Shown here: positions 44,485 through 54,897 of the stretch, one piece after another
Layout: each line of letters starts with the position of its first letter
How positions within the stretch are numbered: the stretch's first letter is position 1
Source: Streptomyces mashuensis
GTDB lineage: Bacteria > Actinomycetota > Actinomycetes > Streptomycetales > Streptomycetaceae
Assembly (NCBI RefSeq): GCF_014654785.1
Contig: NZ_BNBD01000006.1
Coordinates: forward strand, 62,001-126,000
Direction of reading: 5' to 3'
Length of the DNA stretch: 64,000 nucleotides
The notes under the pieces: model-generated
Seen by the model: the letters and a program-made list of their open reading frames with translations, nothing else
Database searches by the model: none
What the model was told of the DNA's origin: nothing
Made by a program: the position numbers and the translations under genes

Positions 44485-44620
44485 GAATGCGTGTCCTTCA
44501 CTCGGTCGTGGCGGACCGCGCTCACCGACGTCCCGTTCTGTTCGAGGACGTCCGAGCTTCGCCTCATATTCGCGGCCCCACGTCCGATTATCGCTCGTGA
44601 GGGGGTCCGCGGAAAACGTG

Positions 44621-44668
44621 TGTGCGCGGCCGCAGGTCCTTCGGTTTCCGGAGGGGCGGCCGCGCACA
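44621..44668 (-). terminator. Large hairpin between leuB and ilvE
   Basis: TGTGCGCGGCCGC and GCGGCCGCGCACA form a perfect 13-bp stem enclosing a smaller CCTTCGG/CCGGAGG hairpin, 17 bp after the leuB stop. It probably terminates or dampens leuB transcription before ilvE. Confidence 0.65.
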
Positions 44669-44685
44669 GGGTGTGCGGGCCGCCG

Positions 44686-45735
<1,050 letters not shown>

Positions 45736-45873
45736 ACGGGGACCGTACTCCCCATCCCGATGGATGACACGCAGCGTCCACCATGTGGACGAAACGGTGG
45801 CAGGACGGGGCCGGACAGGCCACGTTCGGGTAAAGAGCGTGTCCCGCCGTGCCGTTGCTGGCACGTTCCCGGC

Positions 45874-47469
45874 ATGGACACACCACGGGTAGGCATCCCC
45901 GAGAAACTCGCCGGCCGCCTGACGATGGCCGAGCAGCACGAGTACCTGCGGGCGCGGATCCCCCGGCGCCTGCCCCGGCGCGCGGTGTTGCGCGCCGGCG
46001 CGGCGACCGCCGGAGCGGCGGCCGTCACGGGCGCGACGCTCCCGGCGTCCTCCCCCGCGGCGGCGCACCCGCTCTCCCCCACCCTGGTCACCACCCCCGC
46101 GACCGGCGCCGTCGACGGCTCCCTGGTCGCCCCCTTCGGCCGGCACCTGGCCTTCGGCGCCGACGCGCGCACGCAGATGCGCATCTCCTGGCAGGTGCCG
46201 TTCGCCGTGCGCCGGCCCTTCGTGCGCATCGGCGCCAGACCCTGGGACCTCGGCGAGCGGATCCGCGCCGAGGTGCGGACGCTGCACACGCCGCCCCTGT
46301 CGAAGAAACTGCCGGCCGTGGACCAGGTCTACCTGCACGCGGCCCTGGACGGCCTCGCACCCGGCACCACGTACTACTACGGCGTGGGCCACGACGGCTT
46401 CGACCCCGCCGACCCCCGCCGCATCACCACGGTGGGCACGTTCACCACCGCGCCGGCCGGCCCCCGGCCGTTCGTCTTCACCGCCTTCGGCGACCAGGGC
46501 GTGGGCTACCACGCGCTCGGCAACGACCAGCTGATCCTGGGCCAGGACCCGGCGTTCCACCTGCACGCCGGCGACATCTGCTACGCCGACGACAGCGGCG
46601 CGGGCCGGCCGGACGACGTCTACGACGCCCGGGTCTGGGACCAGTTCCTCGCCCAGACCGAGACGGTGGCCGGGCGGGTGCCGTGGATGGTGACGACCGG
46701 CAACCACGACATGGAGGCGTGGTACTCCCCCAACGGCTACGGCGGCCAGAGCGCCCGCTGGTCGCTGCCGGCCAACGGCTTCGACCCGCGCCGGGCACCG
46801 GGCACGTACGCCTTCGTCTACGGCTCGGTGGGCGTGGTGGCGCTGGACGCCAACGACGTCTCGTACGAGATCGCCGCCAACGCCGGGCACAGCGGCGGCC
46901 GGCAGACCGCCTGGCTGGACCGGAAGCTGCGGGAGCTGCGCGCGGACCGGGACGTCGACTTCGTGGTGGTCTTCTTCCACCACTGCGCCTACTCCACCAC
47001 GGGCGCGCACGCCTCCGACGGCGGTGTGCGCGACGCGTGGGTGCCGCTCTTCGAGCGGCACGGCGTGGACCTGGTGATCAACGGCCACAACCACGTCTAC
47101 GAGCGCACCGACGCGGTCCGCGGCAACCGGGTGGGCCGGGCGGTGCCGGTCGGCGGCACGGCCGACTCGGTGCGCGACGGCATCGTGTACGTCACGGCGG
47201 GCGGCGCCGGGAAGTCGCTGTACTCCTTCCCGGTGCCCGACAGCTACGAGGGCCATGTGCACGACCTCGACAGCGTGGCCTCGTACTTCTGGCGCCGGGG
47301 CAAGCAGAAGACGGCGGAACGGGTGGAGTGGTCGCGGGTGCGCTACACCGGGCACTCGTTCCTGGCGGTCGAGGTGCGGCCGGGCTCCCGTCCCCGGCTG
47401 CGCGTGTCGGCGCTGGCCGAGAACGGGGCCCGGATCGACCGCTTCGACGTGGTGCGCGGCGGGCGGTGA
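45874..47469 (+). CDS. Secreted purple acid phosphatase-like metallophosphoesterase
   Basis: A 531-residue exported enzyme. A twin-arginine-type region (PRRLPRRAVLRAG) and Ala-rich h-region end at ASSPAAAHP (about residue 67). An Fn3-like domain with the PAP hallmark TTYYYGVG precedes the catalytic domain, which retains every metal ligand: FGDQG, AGDICYAD (including the tyrosine of purple acid phosphatases), GNHDME, FFHHCAYS and GHNHVYERT. It would release phosphate from organic esters outside the cell. The ATG at 45874 is used. Convergent with a tiny hypothetical gene. Confidence 0.88.
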   Translation: MDTPRVGIPEKLAGRLTMAEQHEYLRARIPRRLPRRAVLRAGAATAGAAAVTGATLPASSPAAAHPLSPTLVTTPATGAVDGSLVAPFGRHLAFGADARTQMRISWQVPFAVRRPFVRIGARPWDLGERIRAEVRTLHTPPLSKKLPAVDQVYLHAALDGLAPGTTYYYGVGHDGFDPADPRRITTVGTFTTAPAGPRPFVFTAFGDQGVGYHALGNDQLILGQDPAFHLHAGDICYADDSGAGRPDDVYDARVWDQFLAQTETVAGRVPWMVTTGNHDMEAWYSPNGYGGQSARWSLPANGFDPRRAPGTYAFVYGSVGVVALDANDVSYEIAANAGHSGGRQTAWLDRKLRELRADRDVDFVVVFFHHCAYSTTGAHASDGGVRDAWVPLFERHGVDLVINGHNHVYERTDAVRGNRVGRAVPVGGTADSVRDGIVYVTAGGAGKSLYSFPVPDSYEGHVHDLDSVASYFWRRGKQKTAERVEWSRVRYTGHSFLAVEVRPGSRPRLRVSALAENGARIDRFDVVRGGR

Positions 47470-47485
47470 GCGCGGGGCGCGGCCG

Positions 47486-47638
47486 TCAGTGACCGGTGAC
47501 GCCGCCGTTGTCGCGGCGGTCGAGCGCGCGCTGGAGCGCGGCGGCGGCGTTCACCCGGTCGGCCTTGCGCTCGGCGGCGGCCGCCGCGAGCGCGGCGCGG
47601 CGGCGGTTCCTGCGGACGGTGGTGGCGGACTCGGCCAT
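47486..47638 (-). CDS. Tiny basic hypothetical protein (50 aa)
   Basis: A 50-residue Ala/Arg-rich protein: MAESATTVRRNRRRAALAAA at the start and ALDRRDNGGVTGH at the end. The ATG at 47638 has AGAGGAGAC in ideal position and codon use has the strong third-position GC of real Streptomyces genes. It is likely a helical, positively charged protein. No known function; it falls 17 bp after the convergent phosphatase gene. Confidence 0.65.
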   Translation of the reverse strand: MAESATTVRRNRRRAALAAAAAERKADRVNAAAALQRALDRRDNGGVTGH

Positions 47639-47824
47639 GGGTCGTCTCCTCTGCGAAAGGGGAGGAAAAAGAAGGAGCGGAGGCCGGCTCGGAGGGGGCG
47701 GGCGGCCGCCGTGCCGCAGGGGTCACCTGCGCGAGGGCACGGGCCGCCGGTCGCCGTGGCTCGATGGAGCGGAACGTCCGGCTGCTACCACGCTAGGTCA
47801 GCGGGGCCGCACTGTCTGCCTTAT

Positions 47825-47842
47825 TAGTCGGACGTCCTACTA
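47825..47842. promoter_or_regulatory. 18-bp palindrome in the divergent gap before the SH3 gene
   Basis: TAGTCGGACGTCCTACTA is symmetric at 16 of 18 positions and sits in the least GC-rich part of the 370-bp divergent gap (47639-48008). It has the form of an operator for a dimeric regulator. TGAGACGCG follows at 47845-47853. The rest of the gap holds no gene I can support. Confidence 0.45.
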
Positions 47843-48008
47843 TCTGAGACGCGGCATCACCCGTCCGTACGCGCTCTCACGTCACTCGCGCCCACAGGAA
47901 GCCGTGACAGGGACGTGACAAGATCACCACAGGTTCGTCCTCCGGAGCCGCTTAGGGTGATCGCGCTGCGGTGATCGCCGCAGCGACGAGCAACACTTCG
48001 GAGGATCC

Positions 48009-48365
48009 GTGCGACGCATATCCCTCGCACTCGCCACCGCCGCCCTCATCGGCTCCACCGCCGCCCTGGCCGTCCCGGCCCAGGCCGCCCCCGTCGCCGC
48101 ACCGCAGGCCGCCACCCGCGCCTCGGTCTGCCACGAGGACAACGCGTTCATCCGCACCGACGGCACCCGGCTGCGCACCAAGGCGAGCACGTCCGGCGCG
48201 GTCGTCGGCCAGCTGTACTTCAAGGACCCGATCCGCATCCTGAAGTCGTCGGGCAGCTGGGACTACGTCCAGCTGAAGGCCAAGAGCCGGGGCGGCCTGT
48301 CCAAGGGCACCCGCGGCTGGGTGTCCCACTCCAACGTCATCCCGCCGTACTGCGGCGGCCTGTAG
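48009..48365 (+). CDS. Secreted SH3-domain protein
   Basis: A 118-residue protein with a Sec signal peptide (MRRISLALATAALIGSTAAL, cleavage probably after AQA) and a bacterial SH3 domain: NAFIRTDGTRLRTKASTSGA, VVGQLYFKDPIRIL and TRGWVSHSNVIPPYCGG. Two cysteines (in SVCHED and PPYCGG) may form a disulphide. Likely binds cell wall or proteins outside the cell. GTG start with GGAGGATCC upstream. Confidence 0.85.
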   Translation: MRRISLALATAALIGSTAALAVPAQAAPVAAPQAATRASVCHEDNAFIRTDGTRLRTKASTSGAVVGQLYFKDPIRILKSSGSWDYVQLKAKSRGGLSKGTRGWVSHSNVIPPYCGGL

Positions 48366-48386
48366 GCCGTAGCGGCGCGGACGTGA

Positions 48387-48422
48387 GCCGTCGCCCCGGG
48401 CCGGCGGGCCCGGGGCGACGGC
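48387..48422. terminator. Bidirectional terminator between SH3 gene and pruA
   Basis: A perfect 16-bp stem (GCCGTCGCCCCGGGCC and complement) with a 4-nt loop in the gap between the convergent genes; a second, weaker GC hairpin follows at about 48438-48470. Confidence 0.85.
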
Positions 48423-48490
48423 CGTGAACGCGGACCGCCCCCGGCCGGCTGGGGGGCCGGGCGGGGGCGGGGTTCGGCGCAGGACTGCGA

Positions 48491-50122
<1,632 letters not shown>

Positions 50123-50163
50123 GGGTTCCGTTTCTCCTTCGGGGCTACGGGGGTGTGTGCGGC

Positions 50164-51090
50164 TCAGCCCTTGGTGAGGATGGAGCGGGCGAAGAACAGC
50201 AGGTTGGCCGGCTTCTCGGCCAGACGGCGCATGAAGTAGCCGTACCAGTCGGTGCCGTACGCGGTGTACACGCGCATCCGGTGGCCCTCGGCGGCCAGGC
50301 GGACGTGTTCGTCGCTCCGGATGCCGTACAGCATCTGGAACTCGTACTCGTCCGGGTTGCGCCCGGCCTGCCGGGCCAGCTCCTTGGTGATGGCGATCAG
50401 CCGCGGGTCGTGCGAGCCGATCATCGGGTATCCCTTGCCCGCCATCAGGATCTTGAGGATGCGGACGAACGCCTTGTCGATCTCGGCCTTGTCCTGGTAC
50501 GCGACCGAGGCGGGCTCCTTGTAGGCGCCCTTGACGATGCGCACGCGGCTGCCGGCCTCGGCCAGGCGGCGGGCGTCGTCCTCGGTGCGGAACAGGTACG
50601 CCTGGATGACGCAGCCGGTCTGCGGGAAGTCCTTCCGCAGCTCCTCGTGGATGGCGAACATCGAGTCGAGGGTGGTGTGGTCCTCGGCATCCAGCGTAAC
50701 CGTGGTGCCGATGGCGGCGGCGGCCTCGACCACGGGGCGGACGTTGGCGAGGGCCAGCTCGTGACCGTTCTCCAGCGCCTGGCCGAACATGGACAGCTTG
50801 ACCGACATCTCGGCCCGCGGGCCGAGCTCCAGCTCCTTGAGCCGGGCTATCAGCTCCAGGTAGGCGTCGCGCGCGGCGTAGGACTGCTCGACGGTGGTGA
50901 TGTCCTCGCCCACCACGTCCAGGGTGACCTCGAGGCCCTTGGCCGTGGCGTCCTCGACCACGGGAACGACCTGGTCGACGGTCTCACCCGCGATGAAGCG
51001 GTCGACGACCTGCTTGGTGCCCGGGGCGGCCGAGACGAAACGGCGCATGCGGTCGCTGCGCGAAGCGGCGAGGATCACGGGACCCAGCAC
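50164..51090 (-). CDS. Proline dehydrogenase (monofunctional)
   Basis: An FAD-linked beta-alpha barrel of 308 residues that oxidises proline to pyrroline-5-carboxylate. Seen are TLDAEDHTTLDSMF, GCVIQAYLFRTEDD, RIVKGAYKEPASVAY, MIGSHDPRL and EFQMLYGIRSDEH. The GTG at 51090 is used. First gene of the proline catabolic operon, divergent from a PucR-type regulator which probably controls it. Confidence 0.95.
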   Translation of the reverse strand: MLGPVILAASRSDRMRRFVSAAPGTKQVVDRFIAGETVDQVVPVVEDATAKGLEVTLDVVGEDITTVEQSYAARDAYLELIARLKELELGPRAEMSVKLSMFGQALENGHELALANVRPVVEAAAAIGTTVTLDAEDHTTLDSMFAIHEELRKDFPQTGCVIQAYLFRTEDDARRLAEAGSRVRIVKGAYKEPASVAYQDKAEIDKAFVRILKILMAGKGYPMIGSHDPRLIAITKELARQAGRNPDEYEFQMLYGIRSDEHVRLAAEGHRMRVYTAYGTDWYGYFMRRLAEKPANLLFFARSILTKG

Positions 51091-51221
51091 GGGGCACCTC
51101 CACGATGACGGCCCTCGTCACGGGGACGACGGCATAGGAAACTCATCGTGAAACGTAGAGTTCCCGCCATATTCCGGACCATCGACAGCTGTCACGCGTT
51201 CGTGGCCGGGATCTCAGACAG

Positions 51222-51232
51222 TTGTATGACAA
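51222..51232. promoter_or_regulatory. Small inverted repeat between proline dehydrogenase and PucR genes
   Basis: TTGT-ATG-ACAA within an AT-rich patch of the 202-bp divergent gap, 60 bp before the regulator start. A plausible operator or promoter element, short enough to occur by chance. Confidence 0.3.
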
Positions 51233-51292
51233 TGATGGCTCACCAATGGCCGAAAACAGCGCGGGGACGGCGCGGGAAGGAGTGCGGGGCGC

Positions 51293-52555
51293 ATGCGGGG
51301 TGAGTACCAGCAGCTCGTGGACGAGATCTCGGCGGCGCTGGGCGCCCCCGCGACGCTGGAGGACCGCGACTTCGGGCTGATCGCCTTCGGCGCGCACGGC
51401 GGCGACGACGACCTGGACCTGATGATGGACCCGGTGCGCACCCGCTCGATCCTCCAGCGGCGGTCGACGGCCGCCGTGCGGGCCTGGTTCGAGGCGTTCG
51501 GCATCGCGCGCGCCCAGGCGCCGCTGCGCATCCCGCCGGACCCGGCGGCGGGCGTCTTCAAGGGCCGCATCTGCCTGCCCGTGCGGCACCGCGGGGTGGT
51601 GCACGGCTACGTGTGGCTGCTGGACGACGGGCACCTGGCGGAGCTGGACCTGGGCGTGCCGCTGCGCGATCCGCGGCTGGCGCACGCCATGGAGGCCGCG
51701 GGCCGCATCGGCGCCCTGCTGGCGGCCGAGGCGCGGGCCGGGGCGGAGCTCGGTGAGCTGCTGCGGGAGCTGCTGACGGCGCGGCCCGCGACGCGGGAGG
51801 CGGCGCGCACGGCGCTGCGGGAGGCCCTGGGGCCGAGCGCGGACGGGCCGCTGACGCTGGTGGCGGTCGCACCGTGGCGGACCGGGGACGCCGGTGAGGA
51901 CGAGGCACCGGGGGCGGCCGCGGAGGGCGGGGCGGAGGGTGCGCCGGACAGCACGGCGTCGGCGCTGGCGGCGCAGGCGGGTGTGGCGGCGCTGTGCGCG
52001 GTGCCGGGCTCCCTGCCCGGCGGCGGGACGGCGCTCGCGGCGCTCGTACGGTTGCGCGCCACCAGCACGCCCGCCCCCGCCCACGGCGCTGCCGACCGGC
52101 TGCTGCGCTCCCCGCGGGCGGGCCGGGCGGCGACGCCGGCGTCGGCGGCGGCCGGTGTGGGCACGCCGCGGCGGGGCCTGGCGGAGCTGCCGGAGGTGTG
52201 GGCGGAGGCGCTGGCCGCGGCGCGCGCCGCACTGGCCGAGCGGCGCCTGGGCCCCGTGGCGGAGTGGTCGGGCATCGGGCCCTACCGGGTGCTGACGGAC
52301 CTGTCGGCCGGCCGGGCGGCGGACGAGGCGGTACGGCCACTGCTGGCCGGCCAGCACACCGAACTGGCCCGGACGGCCGAGGTCTACCTCGACTGCGCGG
52401 GCCAGGCGGGGCGTGCGGCGGCGGCGCTGGGCGTGCACCGGCAGACGCTGTACTACCGGCTGAACCGGGTGGAGCAGCTGACCGGCCTCGACCTGGACAA
52501 CGGCGAGGACCGGCTGCTGCTGCACATGACGCTGAAGGCCGCCCGGCTGCGGTAG
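51293..52555 (+). CDS. PucR-family transcriptional regulator (proline operon)
   Basis: A 420-residue regulator with an N-terminal sensory half (MRGEYQQLVDEISAALGAPA) and the characteristic C-terminal PucR helix-turn-helix, AAALGVHRQTLYYRLNRVEQ followed by LTGLDLDNGEDRLLLHMTLK. The middle is Ala/Gly-rich and variable. Divergent placement next to proline dehydrogenase strongly suggests it activates proline catabolism. Confidence 0.88.
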   Translation: MRGEYQQLVDEISAALGAPATLEDRDFGLIAFGAHGGDDDLDLMMDPVRTRSILQRRSTAAVRAWFEAFGIARAQAPLRIPPDPAAGVFKGRICLPVRHRGVVHGYVWLLDDGHLAELDLGVPLRDPRLAHAMEAAGRIGALLAAEARAGAELGELLRELLTARPATREAARTALREALGPSADGPLTLVAVAPWRTGDAGEDEAPGAAAEGGAEGAPDSTASALAAQAGVAALCAVPGSLPGGGTALAALVRLRATSTPAPAHGAADRLLRSPRAGRAATPASAAAGVGTPRRGLAELPEVWAEALAAARAALAERRLGPVAEWSGIGPYRVLTDLSAGRAADEAVRPLLAGQHTELARTAEVYLDCAGQAGRAAAALGVHRQTLYYRLNRVEQLTGLDLDNGEDRLLLHMTLKAARLR

Positions 52556-52572
52556 CCCGGGCGACGGCGGCG

Positions 52573-52767
52573 TCAGTCCTCGTCGAGGCGGACGGCCTGC
52601 ACCGGGCAGGCGCGGACCGCCTCCTTCACCAGGGGGTCGCCGGCGCCGTCCGCACGGCCGGGACGGACGGTGCCGTAGCCCTCGTCGTCCTGGTCGAAGA
52701 CGCTCGGCGCGGTCAGGGCGCACATGCCCGAGCCGATGCAGACGCTGGAGTCGATGCTGACGCGCAT
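52573..52767 (-). CDS. 3Fe-4S ferredoxin, P450 partner
   Basis: A 64-residue ferredoxin with three cluster cysteines, C10 and C16 in VCIGSGMC and C54 in RACPVQAV, the CX5C...CP pattern of 3Fe-4S ferredoxins that deliver electrons to Streptomyces P450s. It lies 30 bp after the P450 gene and only 17 bp from the end of the convergent PucR gene. Confidence 0.92.
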   Translation of the reverse strand: MRVSIDSSVCIGSGMCALTAPSVFDQDDEGYGTVRPGRADGAGDPLVKEAVRACPVQAVRLDED

Positions 52768-52797
52768 GGGGTTCTCCGTTCCTCGGTTGTGCTCAGG

Positions 52798-54012
52798 TCA
52801 CCAGGCGACCGGGAGGGTGTACAGACCCTGGATGGTCGTACCCGGCTTGAAGGACACTTCCTCCGGGGCAACGGCCAGCCGCAGCCCGGGGATGCGGGTG
52901 AGGAGGGCGGAGAACGCGATCTCCATCTCGGCGCGGGCCAGGTTCTGCCCGAGGCACTGGTGCACTCCGTGGCCGAACGCCACGTGGTGGCGGGCGGTGC
53001 GGCGCACGTCGAGGCGGTCCGGGTCCTCGTAGACGGTGGCGTCGCGGTTGATCACGGAGGTGGGGAACAGGACGCCTTCGCCGGCCCTGATGGTGTGGCC
53101 GGCGATCTCGATGTCCTCCGTGGCCAGCCGGACCATCCCGTCGGCGATCGACAGGTGCCGCAGCAGCTCCTCGACGGCGCCGGGCAGGAGGGCCGGGTCG
53201 GCGCGGAGCGCGGCGAGCTGCTCGGGGTGGCGCAGGAGGACGTAGGTGCCCAGGGAGATCATGTTGGCCGTGGTCTCGTGGCCGGCGACCAGCAGTATCA
53301 GCGCGATGTTGCGCAGCTCTTCGCGGTCGGTCCCGCCGGTGGCGATGTGCTCGGCGGCCACTTCGGCGAGGAGGCCGCCCTCGGCGGCGCGCCCCTCGTC
53401 CACCAGCCCGCCGAGGTAGTCCAGGAGCTCGTCGCGGGCGGCGATCACCTCGTCGGACGTACCGGCCGAGAGCAGACGGCGGGAGCAGCCCTCGAAGAAG
53501 TCGTGGTCGGCGTAGGGGACGCCCAGCAGCTCGCAGATGACCATCGACGGCACGGGCAGGGCGAAGGCGGAGACGAGCTCGGCCTCGTTCCCCGCGGCGA
53601 GCATCGCGTCGATGAGGCGGTCCACGGTGGACTGGATGAAGGGCCGCAGCGCGGTAATGCGCTTGTGGCTGAAGTAGCGGATGAGCATGCGGCGTTGCCG
53701 GGCGTGCTCGGGGTCGTCGACGGAGACGAGCGGTACGGGGTCGGTCTCGGCCTGTTTCTCGGCCGCGGGCAGGACGACGGGGAACTCCGGGCGGTGCCGG
53801 TCCGAGGACAGGCGGGGGTCGGCGAGCAGGGCACGGGCCTCGGCGTGGCCGGTGACGAACCAGACCTCGCGTCCGTCGTAGAGGCTCATCCGGCTCAGCG
53901 GGCCCTGCGCGGCCAGTTCGGGGTAGGCGGGCGGGGGGTCGTAGGGGCAGGTGCGGTCCTGCGGGAAGACCGGGGTCGCCGGTGCGCTGCGGTGGCTGTC
54001 TGTCACGGTCAT
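52798..54012 (-). CDS. Cytochrome P450
   Basis: A 404-residue soluble bacterial P450, CYP105-like in overall feel. The I-helix oxygen-activation motif is AGHETTAN, the ExxR is EELLRHL, and the haem loop is FGHGVHQCLGQNLAR with the cysteine thiolate ligand. Co-operonic with its ferredoxin; a reductase must be elsewhere. It likely hydroxylates a xenobiotic or secondary metabolite; the substrate is unknown. Followed upstream by a TetR gene on the same strand. Confidence 0.94.
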   Translation of the reverse strand: MTVTDSHRSAPATPVFPQDRTCPYDPPPAYPELAAQGPLSRMSLYDGREVWFVTGHAEARALLADPRLSSDRHRPEFPVVLPAAEKQAETDPVPLVSVDDPEHARQRRMLIRYFSHKRITALRPFIQSTVDRLIDAMLAAGNEAELVSAFALPVPSMVICELLGVPYADHDFFEGCSRRLLSAGTSDEVIAARDELLDYLGGLVDEGRAAEGGLLAEVAAEHIATGGTDREELRNIALILLVAGHETTANMISLGTYVLLRHPEQLAALRADPALLPGAVEELLRHLSIADGMVRLATEDIEIAGHTIRAGEGVLFPTSVINRDATVYEDPDRLDVRRTARHHVAFGHGVHQCLGQNLARAEMEIAFSALLTRIPGLRLAVAPEEVSFKPGTTIQGLYTLPVAW

Positions 54013-54183
54013 GGTGGGACCTTCCAGGCGGCTCTTCCGGACTGGATGTCGACAACGCGGTGGAGGCGGAGCAAGCAGAGCAACAGCCGCCCCAGAACAG
54101 ATGCCTGGGGCAACTAGTCTTCAGTAGACCCCACAACGTCCCGTCAGGTCCAGTACGCCCCGCGAACACACCTTCGCGCAACG

Positions 54184-54813
54184 CTATTTCGCTGTCGGCG
54201 CGTCGTCCCGGGACTCCCCGGGCTCCCCCGGCTCCAGCACCGTGCCGGCCAGGATGCGGCGCATCCCCTCGACGACGTCCCGCCCGTCGGGCGCCGCCTC
54301 GGGCTTGATGAGCCACTGCACCCACAGCCCGATGAACAGTGCGTGGTAGACGGCGCCGGCGGTGCGCGAGGCACGCTCGGGCACGTCCTTGTCGTCGACG
54401 CCCTCGAAGATGGCGGTCATCCCCTCGCGACCCTGCGGCAGCACGGCGGCGAACCGCTCGCGCAGCTCGGGGTGGTTGCCCAGCTGGCCCATCACCTCCA
54501 GCTGGACGCTCCAGAAGTCACGGCTGTCACCGAAGCTCGCCACGAGCGCGTCCACGACGTGCGCGACCCGGTCCTCGCGGGAGGGCGCCTCGGCGGCGTT
54601 CTCCGCCAGGCTGCGGCCCACGCCCTCGCCCCACTCCTCCGTCAGGCGCATGAACGCCTCCAGCATGAGGGCTTCCTTGGAGCCGTAGTGGTAGCCGATC
54701 GAGGCCAGGTTGGCGCCGGAGGCGGCCACGATCTCGCGCGCGGTCGTGCGCACCCAGCCCTTCTCCAGCAGGCAGCGCTTCGCGCCGTCGAGGAGGTCTT
54801 CGCGATGTCCCAT
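54184..54813 (-). CDS. TetR-family regulator of the adjacent exporter
   Basis: A 209-residue TetR protein with the DNA-binding segment TTAREIVAASGANLASIGYHYG (residues about 23-44) and a C-terminal domain typical of drug-responsive repressors. It is divergent from a DHA2 exporter, with repeated ACAAGCGT boxes in between, and so almost certainly represses that gene and itself. Confidence 0.88.
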   Translation of the reverse strand: MGHREDLLDGAKRCLLEKGWVRTTAREIVAASGANLASIGYHYGSKEALMLEAFMRLTEEWGEGVGRSLAENAAEAPSREDRVAHVVDALVASFGDSRDFWSVQLEVMGQLGNHPELRERFAAVLPQGREGMTAIFEGVDDKDVPERASRTAGAVYHALFIGLWVQWLIKPEAAPDGRDVVEGMRRILAGTVLEPGEPGESRDDAPTAK

Positions 54814-54837
54814 GCGCGCAGCCTAGCGGCGCCCCTG

Positions 54838-54897
54838 ACAAGCGTCACAGACGGCTGTCTTATACAAGCGTCATAGACAAGCGTTTAAGACGCTTGT
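54838..54897. promoter_or_regulatory. TetR operator array
   Basis: Three direct copies of ACAAGCGT (54838-54845, 54864-54871, 54877-54884); the last forms a perfect inverted repeat with ACGCTTGT (54890-54897) across a 5-nt spacer. The palindrome ends on the base before the exporter ATG. Confidence 0.75.
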
